Positions 16,081 through 22,126 of a DNA stretch of 23,224 nucleotides are shown one piece after another. The notes under the pieces were generated by a model. The model saw only the letters and a program-made list of their open reading frames with translations. It was not told where the DNA came from and ran no database searches. Position 1 is the first letter of the stretch; the number at the start of each line of letters is the position of its first letter. A program made the position numbers and the translations under genes. The stretch is from a virus. The stretch is from IMG/VR virus record IMGVR_UViG_3300030098_000370, positions 1 to 23,224 of that record; one strand, written 5' to 3'.

Positions 16081-18348
16081 ATGGCTAGAGCAAAAGATGT
16101 ATACACAGCAGATGGTAGTACACAGTCATTTGCTGTAACCTTTCCTTTTATAAGTAGAAGTCATGTAACTGTTACTGTTAACGGAGCTTCTGCTACTTTT
16201 ACTTGGGTAAATGACGGACAGATTACTATTAGTTCACCTACAGTAGTCAATACAGATAAGGTAATTATTCAAAGGGCTTCAAGTGATACTGTCAGATTAG
16301 TTGATTATGTAGATGGGTCTAACCTTACTGAGTCAGATTTAGACTTAGATTCTAAACAAGCCTTCTATATGTCTCAAGAAGCTCTAGATGAGCGTGACAA
16401 TCATCTAGCATTAGACGTATCAGGAGCTGATAGTTGGGATGCACAGTCTAAAAAGATCACAGACCTTATTACTCCTACTAATGCTAATGATGCTTCTAAT
16501 AAATCTTATGTAGACGCACAGATTGACATAAGTACAACCAATGCTGATAATGCTGCTGCCTCTGCTACCGCTTCTGCTACCAGTGCAACTGCTTCTGCTG
16601 CGAGTGCTACCGCTGCCTCTACCAGTGAAATTAATGCTGCTACTAGTTATGATAATTTTGATGATCGGTATTTAGGTCAGAAGTCAAGTAATCCAAGCGT
16701 TAATAATGATGGAGACTCACTAATTACAGGAGCTTTATATTTTAATACGACAAATGATGTAATGATGGTCTATTCTGGATCAGCTTGGCAGAGAACCACT
16801 CCTACTAGTTCAGATCAAACAGCAATTAATACCGTAAATTCAAACTCAACTAACATTAATACCGTTGCTGGGATTAGTAGTAACGTGACAAGCGTTGCTG
16901 GGATAAGTGGGAACGTAACATCGGTGGCTGGTAACGCTACGAATATAAATACGGTTGCTGGAAATAATGCAAACATAACCACCGTTGCTGGAAAGGCAAC
17001 AGAGGTTGGGCGTTTAGGTACTGCTGATGCTGTATCTGATATGAATACTTTAGGCACAGCCGATTGTGTTTCAGATATGAACACGCTTGGCACAAGTGCA
17101 AACGTAACAGCCATGTCAAATTGTAGTGGATCAATCGCTAATATTAATACGGTGGCTGGGATTCAAGCTAATGTAACAACCGTTGCTGGGATTAGTAGTA
17201 ATGTCACAACCGTTGCTGGAAACGCAACTAACATGAATACAGTTGCTGGAATAAGTTCTAACGTCACAAGTGTTGCTGGAATAGCCAGTGATGTTACTGC
17301 CGTTGCCAACGATGCTACAGACATCGGAAATGTTTCTTCAGGTATTGGGAATGTAAATATTGTAGGAGATGATTTATCAGGGCAATTTTCTCACATTGAT
17401 GATGGAGGATCAATTACAGATGCAGTCACAAGTTCCTCTGGAACATCGAATGTGCAGACGGTAGCAACCAATATTGCCAGTGTGAATACGCTAGGTACTG
17501 CTGATGCTGTGTCTGATATGGCGATTTTAGGTGATGCAGACATAGTTGCTGATATGGCAGTTTTAGGTGCGACAGGTGTTGCTGATGATATGGAAACTGT
17601 AGCTAATAATATTAGTAATGTAACAAGTGTTGCTGGAAATGCAACTAATATAAATGCGGTAGCGGCAGATGCCACGGACATAGGAAATGTTTCTTCTGGA
17701 ATTGGAAACGTCAACCTCGTTGGTAATGACTTGTCAGGTCAATTTTCTCATATTGATGATGCAGGGTCAATCACATCGGCTGTTACAAGTTCCTCTGGTA
17801 CATCAAACGTTCAGACAGTAGCAACTAATATTGCCAATGTGAATCTCACTGGTGGATCAATTGCTAACGTCAACAATACTGGTGGATCAATTGCTAATGT
17901 AAATACGGTGGCAGGCTCAATCGCTGACGTAAATCGTTATGCCGAAGAATATAAGATTGCGAGTTCTGCTCCATCCTCTCCTTCAGAGGGCGATCTTTGG
18001 TACGACAGCACCACAAATGTTCTTAAATGTCACAATGGTACAACTTTTGTAGCCGTTACTTCAGCAACAGCAGGGATCACCGATGTAGTGGATGACAGTT
18101 CTCCGCAACTTGGTGGCAACCTTGATATGAATGGCAATAATGTAGGTGGAGTTACCCCCACAGAAATGGGTTACGTTTCTGGCGTGACTTCTGCTATTCA
18201 GACTCAAATTAATAACATTGATACCGATTTATCCAACGATAGTTCACCTCAACTAGCTGCTGCATTGGATTGTCAAAACAACAACATTACAAATACAGGC
18301 ACTATTAGCGGTGCTAATTTACAAATTGATTTTGGAGGTCTGACTTAA
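16081..18348 (+). CDS. gp17: Tail fibre protein with T7 gp17-type N-terminal domain
   Basis: A trimeric fibre bound to the tail by its N-terminus. Residues ~1-110 match the T7 fibre attachment domain ('YTADGSTQSFAVTFPFISRSHV' near the start, 'AFYMSQEALDERDNH' about 98-112). Residues ~150-190 are Ala/Ser/Thr-rich, a likely coiled stalk. Residues ~193-245 and ~635-665 are two related 'G.LYFNTTNDVMMVYSGSAWQ' type modules. Residues 258-620 are built of ten-residue NxxTVAGxxx units plus a duplicated 59-residue block. The C-terminus ends abruptly (QIDFGGLT) without a chaperone or receptor-binding knob, and the next gene, 1 nt away, supplies such parts. The two may form proximal and distal parts of one fibre. 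Confidence 0.93.
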   Translation: MARAKDVYTADGSTQSFAVTFPFISRSHVTVTVNGASATFTWVNDGQITISSPTVVNTDKVIIQRASSDTVRLVDYVDGSNLTESDLDLDSKQAFYMSQEALDERDNHLALDVSGADSWDAQSKKITDLITPTNANDASNKSYVDAQIDISTTNADNAAASATASATSATASAASATAASTSEINAATSYDNFDDRYLGQKSSNPSVNNDGDSLITGALYFNTTNDVMMVYSGSAWQRTTPTSSDQTAINTVNSNSTNINTVAGISSNVTSVAGISGNVTSVAGNATNINTVAGNNANITTVAGKATEVGRLGTADAVSDMNTLGTADCVSDMNTLGTSANVTAMSNCSGSIANINTVAGIQANVTTVAGISSNVTTVAGNATNMNTVAGISSNVTSVAGIASDVTAVANDATDIGNVSSGIGNVNIVGDDLSGQFSHIDDGGSITDAVTSSSGTSNVQTVATNIASVNTLGTADAVSDMAILGDADIVADMAVLGATGVADDMETVANNISNVTSVAGNATNINAVAADATDIGNVSSGIGNVNLVGNDLSGQFSHIDDAGSITSAVTSSSGTSNVQTVATNIANVNLTGGSIANVNNTGGSIANVNTVAGSIADVNRYAEEYKIASSAPSSPSEGDLWYDSTTNVLKCHNGTTFVAVTSATAGITDVVDDSSPQLGGNLDMNGNNVGGVTPTEMGYVSGVTSAIQTQINNIDTDLSNDSSPQLAAALDCQNNNITNTGTISGANLQIDFGGLT
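16852..17319 (+). repeat. Two arrays of degenerate 30-bp (ten-residue) repeats in the tail fibre gene
   Basis: Array one (16852-17001) has five units and array two (17140-17319) six units of 30 bp, all in frame, encoding N-(I/V)-(N/T)-(T/S)-V-A-G-x-x-x. The protein motif is better conserved than the DNA: each unit differs at synonymous positions, though GTTGCTGG is almost always kept. A further partial pair lies near 17617-17676. The regular period suggests a repeated beta or triple-helical shaft unit whose number could change by slippage or recombination. Confidence 0.85.
17311..17487 (+). repeat. Copy 1 of a duplicated 177-bp block in the tail fibre gene
   Basis: Encodes 59 residues beginning DATDIGNVSSGIGNVN. 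It matches 17668-17844 at 54 of 59 residues, with equal length and no gaps, but with many synonymous differences. It contains the 'DLSGQFSHIDD' core and ends in 'TVATNIASVN'. Confidence 0.9.
17668..17844 (+). repeat. Copy 2 of the duplicated 177-bp block in the tail fibre gene
   Basis: The second copy of the block at 17311-17487, 357 bp downstream and in the same frame. The five residue changes are I/L, D/N, G/A, D/S and S/N. The spacing implies duplication of a larger 357-bp unit whose remaining part has since diverged. Confidence 0.9.
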
Positions 18349-18349
18349 A

Positions 18350-19783
18350 ATGGCTAAACAATTACAATTGAGGGGTGGCACAACCTCCGAACATTCATCT
18401 TTTACTGGTGCAGTGCGTGAAGTGACCGTAGATACCGACAAGAAGACGATTGTGGTGCATGATGGTAGTACGGCTGGTGGTTTTCCTCTTCACCGCAACA
18501 GTATTACTTCTGGCAGTTACAATGTGGGGTTGGGGGAGAACGCTGGAACGTCTATAACTACAGGTTCATATAATGTCGCAATAGGGGAAAAAGCACAGTA
18601 TCTAGTAACTACTGGTCAGCGAAATACAGCCGTTGGTCATAATTCTCTTAAAGACAGTACGGCAAGTTACAATACAGCGTTTGGATTTAAGACATTATTT
18701 ACTAATACCTCTGCTACTTACAATGTTGGAATGGGGTATCAAGCTTTATGGGCTAATACCACAGGGGGCAGTAATACTGCTGTTGGTGGTGAGGCCGCCA
18801 TGAATGGTACTACAGGTACTAATAATGTGGCTATTGGTCGTAATGCTTTGAAAAATGCTACAACTAGTGGCAGTAATGTAGCGATTGGTAGTTCAGCATT
18901 GGCAGCTATGACTACTGCTGGTTCAAGTAATACTGCTGTTGGTAACAGTGCGTTGGGTTCTGGCGTTGGTGGAACATATAATGTGGCTATTGGTCGTGAA
19001 TGCTTGTTAAGCAATTCTGGAACTTACAATACGGCAGCTGGTTCTTTTGCGTTACAGGCTAATACAAGTAATAACAGTGCTGCTTTTGGTTATCAAGCTG
19101 GTTATGCAAACACAACTGGATACAATCACGTTGCTGTTGGTTTTCAGGCTCTGCTGGCAAACACCACAGGCGCTCAAAATGTTGGCGTTGGTCATAGTGC
19201 TTTGAAGGCCGTCACCACAGGGAGTAATAATACTTCAATTGGTCAAAGTGCAGGGCAGTCGATAACTACAGGATCAAACAATGTTCTCATTGGAAAATAT
19301 GTATCAGCGTCTTCCGCTACTGTCTCAAATGAAATTACATTGGGAAGTTCAGATGTAGCTACTCTCCGTTGCAATCAAACAACTATTTCATCCCTTTCAG
19401 ATGAAAGAGATAAAGCACAAATCACAGACCTACCAGAAACAGTTGGTTTAGATTTTATTAATTCTTTAAGGCCAGTAACATTCTATTGGGATAGACGAGA
19501 ATGGTACGACAACGGTATTCCTGATGGATCAAAAATAAATACGACATTCCGAAGCTGGAAATCAAACTCTGGTATGAGAATGGGGTTTGTTGCCCAAGAA
19601 GTAGACAGCAAGACTGTAGGGGAAAAATGTTTAGAAGACTCAGGGATGGTGACAAAAACTAATCCAGACAAATTAGAGTTTGCACCAGCACATTTAATCA
19701 CACCGTTGGTCAAAGCAGTACAACAACTAACCGAGCAAAATGCTCAATTACTAAAACGCATAGAAGAATTGGAGACAAAATAA
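18350..19783 (+). CDS. Second tail fibre/adhesin: YadA-head-like repeats with C-terminal S74 intramolecular chaperone
   Basis: A 477-residue protein. Residues 1-50 hold the 'QLRGGTTSEHSSFTGAVREVTVDT...HDGSTAGG' module common at the start of marine phage fibres. Residues ~55-320 are about a dozen ~20-residue repeats of the type TTGxxNTAVGxxAL, as in trimeric autotransporter (YadA) head domains, giving a left-handed beta-roll trimer. Residues 350-477 are a Peptidase_S74 (endosialidase-type) chaperone: 'SDERDK' with Ser350-Asp351 as the expected self-cleavage site, then 'FINSLRPVTFYW', 'MGFVAQEV', and a C-terminal coiled coil 'VKAVQQLTEQNAQLLKRIEELE'. The chaperone trimerises the fibre and is then released. 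A good ribosome site (GGAGGT) overlaps the end of the previous gene. Confidence 0.92.
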   Translation: MAKQLQLRGGTTSEHSSFTGAVREVTVDTDKKTIVVHDGSTAGGFPLHRNSITSGSYNVGLGENAGTSITTGSYNVAIGEKAQYLVTTGQRNTAVGHNSLKDSTASYNTAFGFKTLFTNTSATYNVGMGYQALWANTTGGSNTAVGGEAAMNGTTGTNNVAIGRNALKNATTSGSNVAIGSSALAAMTTAGSSNTAVGNSALGSGVGGTYNVAIGRECLLSNSGTYNTAAGSFALQANTSNNSAAFGYQAGYANTTGYNHVAVGFQALLANTTGAQNVGVGHSALKAVTTGSNNTSIGQSAGQSITTGSNNVLIGKYVSASSATVSNEITLGSSDVATLRCNQTTISSLSDERDKAQITDLPETVGLDFINSLRPVTFYWDRREWYDNGIPDGSKINTTFRSWKSNSGMRMGFVAQEVDSKTVGEKCLEDSGMVTKTNPDKLEFAPAHLITPLVKAVQQLTEQNAQLLKRIEELETK

Positions 19784-19998
19784 TGGAAGAAGAAATTACA
19801 GTAGAAGAAATAGCGCAACATTATAGTTCTGCTATGGACTCTGTAAATCTGATTAATGAAATTGTAGCATCTGGTGACACCGATGGTGAGTCAATTGATG
19901 CTTTACAACGAAACAAAGAACATTTAGAAATTATGGTTGCTAAAGATTTTTGGACTACAGAAGATTTACAACCATTTAAAGACGCTATAGAGGCATAA
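19783..19998 (+). CDS. Small acidic hypothetical protein after the fibre genes
   Basis: 71 residues, strongly acidic, predicted to be two or three helices ('ITVEEIAQHYSSAMDSVNLINEIVAS', then 'DALQRNKEHLEIMVAKDFW'). I do not recognise a family. It overlaps the S74 fibre stop by one base (TAATG) and has GGAG at 19771-19774, 8 nt before the ATG. Its coupling to the fibre gene makes a fibre assembly helper possible, but the sequence shows no direct sign of that. Confidence 0.75.
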   Translation: MEEEITVEEIAQHYSSAMDSVNLINEIVASGDTDGESIDALQRNKEHLEIMVAKDFWTTEDLQPFKDAIEA

Positions 19999-20022
19999 CA
20001 ATTTAACTTAGGAGAAATCACA

Positions 20023-20232
20023 ATGGGAGAAAATAAAAAGACACCCATAATGATTGATGACAAAGAGTATGATATTGAAAGTTTCAATGATGAGCAAAAA
20101 AGAATGTTAAATCATATTGTTGATTTGGATAGGAAGATGGAATCTAGTGAATTTAATCTTGAACAATTACGCTTTGGCAGAGAATCATTTTTAACGCAAC
20201 TTAAAAAAAGTTTAGAAACTGAGGAACAATGA
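20023..20232 (+). CDS. Small conserved phage protein (resembles DUF6447)
   Basis: 69 residues: an N-terminal strand-turn 'TPIMIDDKEYDIESFNDEQKRMLNHIVDLDRKM' followed by a helix 'FNLEQLRFGRESFLTQLKKSLE'. This 'I.IDdkeY....l.dEQK.mLNHi.DLDRK....FN..QL..GR..F...L..SL' pattern is one I associate with a small protein family in marine myo- and podoviruses (DUF6447), usually found near structural or fibre genes. The function is unknown. AGGAG (20010-20014) lies 8 nt upstream of the ATG. The stop overlaps the start of a 22-codon frame (ATGA). Confidence 0.75.
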   Translation: MGENKKTPIMIDDKEYDIESFNDEQKRMLNHIVDLDRKMESSEFNLEQLRFGRESFLTQLKKSLETEEQ

Positions 20233-20297
20233 TCAGAGCATTTATTATACTAGCAATCATCATGTTTACAATATTAAAAGCATTTCAACTTTTCTAA
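20229..20297 (+). CDS. 22-residue hydrophobic membrane peptide
   Basis: A 22-codon frame, MIRAFIILAIIM then FTILKAFQLF, starting at an ATGA overlap with the previous stop and preceded by TGAGG (20220-20224). Nearly the whole peptide is one transmembrane segment with an Arg near the N-terminus and a Lys late in the helix. It ends 10 nt before the GTG of the next gene, and its stop lies inside that gene's ribosome site, so the three genes are tightly tiled. Such frames could be chance, but the start overlap, the Shine-Dalgarno and the membrane character argue for a real gene. A role in lysis (pinholin- or antiholin-like) is speculation from position. Confidence 0.5.
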   Translation: MIRAFIILAIIMFTILKAFQLF

Positions 20298-20307
20298 GGA
20301 GTACACT

Positions 20308-20565
20308 GTGCCTGATCAAAAGCAAGATATTCTGAATAAACTTAATGAGATGCACACAGATGTCCTCCTAATTAGAAGTGATCTAGGCAGAACTCAAGAA
20401 GAAGTAGATGAACACGAACTTATCTTACGAGGTAAATCTAAAGTAAATGGGATAGTATCAGAAGTTAAAGCTATGAAGACAGCCCAAGTTACTTCTAATA
20501 GACTTTGGCTTTTAATGGTATCAATTATTGGAACTGTAGTGACTTGGTTAGGACTAACAAAATGA
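20308..20565 (+). CDS. XhlA-like membrane protein, GTG start (lysis-associated candidate)
   Basis: 85 residues: an N-terminal helical/coiled-coil part (1-60, 'DILNKLNEMHTDVLLIRSDLGRTQEEVDEHE') and a single C-terminal membrane segment (about 65-83, 'RLWLLMVSIIGTVVTWLGL') ending in Lys. This tail-anchored layout is that of the XhlA haemolysin/holin-associated family (PF10779). T7 gp17.5, at the same place in gene order, is a small holin with one membrane segment, but its topology differs. The start is GTG at 20308, preceded by AAGGAG at 20296-20301. The stop overlaps the next ATG (ATGA). Holin or holin partner is inferred. Confidence 0.75.
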   Translation: MPDQKQDILNKLNEMHTDVLLIRSDLGRTQEEVDEHELILRGKSKVNGIVSEVKAMKTAQVTSNRLWLLMVSIIGTVVTWLGLTK

Positions 20566-20858
20566 AAAAGACTCGTAATCAACTAGTAACAGAACTATTA
20601 ACTAATAAAGAAAATCTACATAGACTTATTATTATTGAGTGGTTTGATCCTTATGATGATAGTGATGAAGTCACTATAGATACTTTAGATGCTAAAAAAG
20701 CTTTATATGAATCCTGTGGTTTTCTCATGGGAGTGTCAAATGATCATGCCGTTATTGGTTATAATAAAGACATGATTGAAAAAGGGAAGTACAAGGGATG
20801 TGGATATATACCATTGTCTCTTATTACTAACGCACATTTAATGGATAGAAATTGCTAA
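20562..20858 (+). CDS. Conserved small hypothetical protein
   Basis: 98 residues from the ATG at 20562 (MKKTRNQLVTELL), which overlaps the preceding stop (ATGA). A longer reading from a TTG at 20505 is possible but would begin inside the XhlA-like membrane segment and has no ribosome site, so I reject it. The sequence holds 'IIEWFDPYDDSDEVT', 'ALYESCGFLMGVSNDHAVIGYNKD' and 'GCGYIPLSLITNAHLM'. This W-x-D ... S-x-G-x-L ... IPxxLI pattern, with a small five-stranded look, recurs in short phage proteins of unknown function near lysis and packaging genes. I know of no assigned activity. Confidence 0.75.
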   Translation: MKKTRNQLVTELLTNKENLHRLIIIEWFDPYDDSDEVTIDTLDAKKALYESCGFLMGVSNDHAVIGYNKDMIEKGKYKGCGYIPLSLITNAHLMDRNC

Positions 20859-20868
20859 AGGAAACAAA

Positions 20869-21159
20869 ATGCACGAAATGTTTGATATGTTTATGGGTCA
20901 ACAATGGTTTCAAATAGCAGGTGAGATTGTTCTTATCTTCACAGCTGTAACTGGGGCGTTACCTGATAGGTGGGTACAAAGAGTACCTATGTTAAGCACT
21001 GTATGGCCTATCTTCAACTGGCTTGCAGGTAATGTGTTTAATAACATTAATCACCCTAATGGTATGGCAGCTAAACAAGATGTGGAGGAAGAAATTGACA
21101 GAGCTAAAGCTAAAGTTAGGGAGCGTACTTCTATGCCTGATGTTCTTAATGGGCTGTAG
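20869..21159 (+). CDS. Two-helix membrane protein, candidate holin or inner spanin
   Basis: 96 residues. A clear membrane segment lies at about 13-31 (WFQIAGEIVLIFTAVTGAL) and a second hydrophobic stretch at about 41-57 ('MLSTVWPIFNWLAGNVF'), joined by a short basic loop 'PDRWVQR'. The C-terminus (65-90) is a charged helix 'KQDVEEEIDRAKAKVRER'. Two hairpin membrane segments with a charged tail fit a class II holin. The nested downstream lipoprotein makes an inner spanin an alternative, although spanins normally have one N-terminal membrane anchor. AAAGGAAA (20857-20864) precedes the ATG. Its 3' part is overlapped out of frame by the lipoprotein gene from 21095. Confidence 0.75.
   Translation: MHEMFDMFMGQQWFQIAGEIVLIFTAVTGALPDRWVQRVPMLSTVWPIFNWLAGNVFNNINHPNGMAAKQDVEEEIDRAKAKVRERTSMPDVLNGL
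21084..21089 (+). promoter_or_regulatory. Ribosome binding site that fixes a TTG start for the nested lipoprotein gene
   Basis: GGAGGA lies inside the coding region of the two-helix membrane protein, 5 to 6 nt before the TTG at 21095. It sits too far downstream to serve the in-frame ATG at 21080. The match to the anti-Shine-Dalgarno is as good as any in the window. Confidence 0.65.
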
Positions 21160-21370
21160 CACCGCAACTGAACTAATAGCACCTGTAGTTAACTTTGGGT
21201 TAGGACTTTATAATGCTGATACATATTACTCAAAGGAGTGTGCTTGGTATGAAGAAGTAAAATTTAGTAAGGAATCCAAAGATATACTTAAGGAACACCC
21301 TGAGTTAACTACAGATTTAGCTAAGGTAGCTAGGAATAACGATATATATAAAGAAGTATGTGGTGAGTAA
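21095..21370 (+). CDS. Small lipoprotein nested out of frame, Rz1-like (outer spanin) candidate
   Basis: 91 residues from the TTG at 21095. The N-terminus reads MTELKLKL, then hydrophobic GSVLLCLMFLMG and Cys21, a lipobox (L-M-G-C) for signal peptidase II. An ATG at 21080 would add MWRKK and also give a signal peptide, but lacks a ribosome site. The mature part has 'ECAWYEEVKFSKESKDIL' and ends 'NNDIYKEVCGE', a C...(C)-terminal Cys pattern recalling small phage lipoproteins next to lysis genes. The first 65 nt overlap the membrane-protein gene in another frame, as Rz1 overlaps Rz in T7 and lambda. The mature domain is not proline-rich as in Rz1, so the spanin role is inferred. Confidence 0.7.
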   Translation: MTELKLKLGSVLLCLMFLMGCSTATELIAPVVNFGLGLYNADTYYSKECAWYEEVKFSKESKDILKEHPELTTDLAKVARNNDIYKEVCGE

Positions 21371-21557
21371 AAGTATATTTGATTTATCATTTCAAGAACG
21401 TAGATGTGAATTAGGGATTCATAATTATATCAATTTTATGGATTCTCCAATAGATGTTGAGTATAAATTAGATGTACCAAATGAAGTTCTAATGTGTAGA
21501 AAATGTGGATGTCTAACATTACCACAAGAATTATTAGATAGAGAGGTAAATAATTAG
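21360..21557 (+). CDS. Small zinc-ribbon-like protein, GTG start
   Basis: 65 residues from GTG at 21360 (a second GTG follows at 21363). It overlaps the lipoprotein stop by 11 nt. Four potential metal ligands are Cys16 and His21 ('RRCELGIHNYI') and Cys46 and Cys49 ('VLMCRKCGC', with Cys51 extra). The C-x4-H ... C-x2-C-G arrangement, with a 24-residue middle, resembles short bacterial and phage zinc-ribbon proteins of the 'RC.LG.H ... CR.CG' kind. The ribosome site is weak, suggesting coupling to the lipoprotein gene. A DNA- or protein-binding adaptor is possible, but no function is shown. Confidence 0.7.
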   Translation: MVSKSIFDLSFQERRCELGIHNYINFMDSPIDVEYKLDVPNEVLMCRKCGCLTLPQELLDREVNN

Positions 21558-21559
21558 GA

Positions 21560-21892
21560 ATGGCAACAATAATAACTGATGAATGTATCAATTGTGCGGT
21601 CTGTGAACCTGAATGTCCTAATGAGGCAATAGACGATGGATCAGGAGAGGACTTAGATTATTACTATATTGATCCCACACTATGTACTGAATGTGTAGGA
21701 TTTCATGGTGAAGAAGCGTGTCAAGAAGTGTGTCCTGTAGATTGTTGTATTCCAGATGAAAATATAGTTGAGACAGAAGAAGAACTATTAGCAAGAGCTA
21801 TTAGATTACATCCAGATCAAGAGTTTCCTATATTAGCAGAACTTACTGAAAAAACATCTATATTTCGTAATCCTAATAGAAAAAACGCATAA
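21560..21892 (+). CDS. yfhL-like: 2[4Fe-4S] ferredoxin, YfhL/Alvin type
   Basis: 110 residues. The N-terminal half carries two cluster motifs: C9-x2-C12-x2-C15-x3-C19-P and C42-x2-C45-x8-C54-x3-C58-P. The eight-residue spacing in the second motif and the 'ITDECINCAVCEPECPNEAI' and 'TLCTECVG' sequences mark the Allochromatium-type ferredoxins that include E. coli YfhL. The C-terminal extension 'VETEEELLARAIRLHP' also matches the YfhL family tail, so all parts needed to bind clusters are present. Low-potential electron transfer in the cytoplasm is expected and the partner is unknown. Codon use is as AT-rich as its neighbours (every Cys is TGT), so the gene looks well adapted to the phage. It starts 2 nt after the zinc-ribbon gene. 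Confidence 0.93.
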   Translation: MATIITDECINCAVCEPECPNEAIDDGSGEDLDYYYIDPTLCTECVGFHGEEACQEVCPVDCCIPDENIVETEEELLARAIRLHPDQEFPILAELTEKTSIFRNPNRKNA

Positions 21893-21897
21893 TGAGT

Positions 21898-21902
21898 GGA
21901 GG
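21898..21902 (+). promoter_or_regulatory. Ribosome binding site deciding the small terminase start
   Basis: GGAGG ends 5 nt before the ATG at 21908. It would be read as codons if the upstream in-frame GTG (21896) were the start, so the ATG at 21908 is preferred. Confidence 0.7.
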
Positions 21903-21907
21903 AAGAA

Positions 21908-22126
21908 ATGAGTAACGGCACAGTTAAAGATATGGGAGAGTTACATGGGTTATTGGCTAGAACATTGGCTGAAACTATTAAGTCAGGAGAAGCCACTCCG
22001 GCACACCTTAATGTGGTGCGACAGTTTCTTAGAGATAATAATATTGAGTGTCTTGGCACTAATAATGAAGATATAAAAGCACTTGTAGAGGAACTACCAT
22101 TTGAAGAATCAATTAGACCTAATTAA
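21908..22126 (+). CDS. terS: Terminase small subunit (DNA maturase A), T7 gp18-like
   Basis: 72 residues from the ATG at 21908, shorter than T7 gp18 (89 aa). It recognises concatemeric DNA and recruits the large subunit. Family signs are 'LHGLLARTLAETIKSGEATPAHLNVVRQFLRDNNIE' (helix-turn with the conserved GEATPA.LNV.RQFL core, about 12-47) and the C-terminal 'VEELPFEE', a short segment near the end typical of the T7 group. It lies directly before the large subunit and overlaps its probable start by 26 nt. Confidence 0.92.
   Translation: MSNGTVKDMGELHGLLARTLAETIKSGEATPAHLNVVRQFLRDNNIECLGTNNEDIKALVEELPFEESIRPN

Noticed and set aside
16852-17700. CRISPR-like array
   Set aside because: The repeats are in frame with the fibre gene, degenerate at third positions and without unique spacers, so they are coding repeats.
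20505-20561. TTG-initiated N-terminal extension of the 98-residue gene
   Set aside because: It would start inside the membrane segment of the XhlA-like gene without a ribosome site. The ATG at 20562 forms an ATGA overlap typical of this genome.
21023-21094. Longer N-terminus for the lipoprotein gene
   Set aside because: Reading from 21023 places a second hydrophobic and charged stretch before the signal peptide and has no ribosome site. GGAGG before the TTG at 21095 gives a normal lipoprotein signal.
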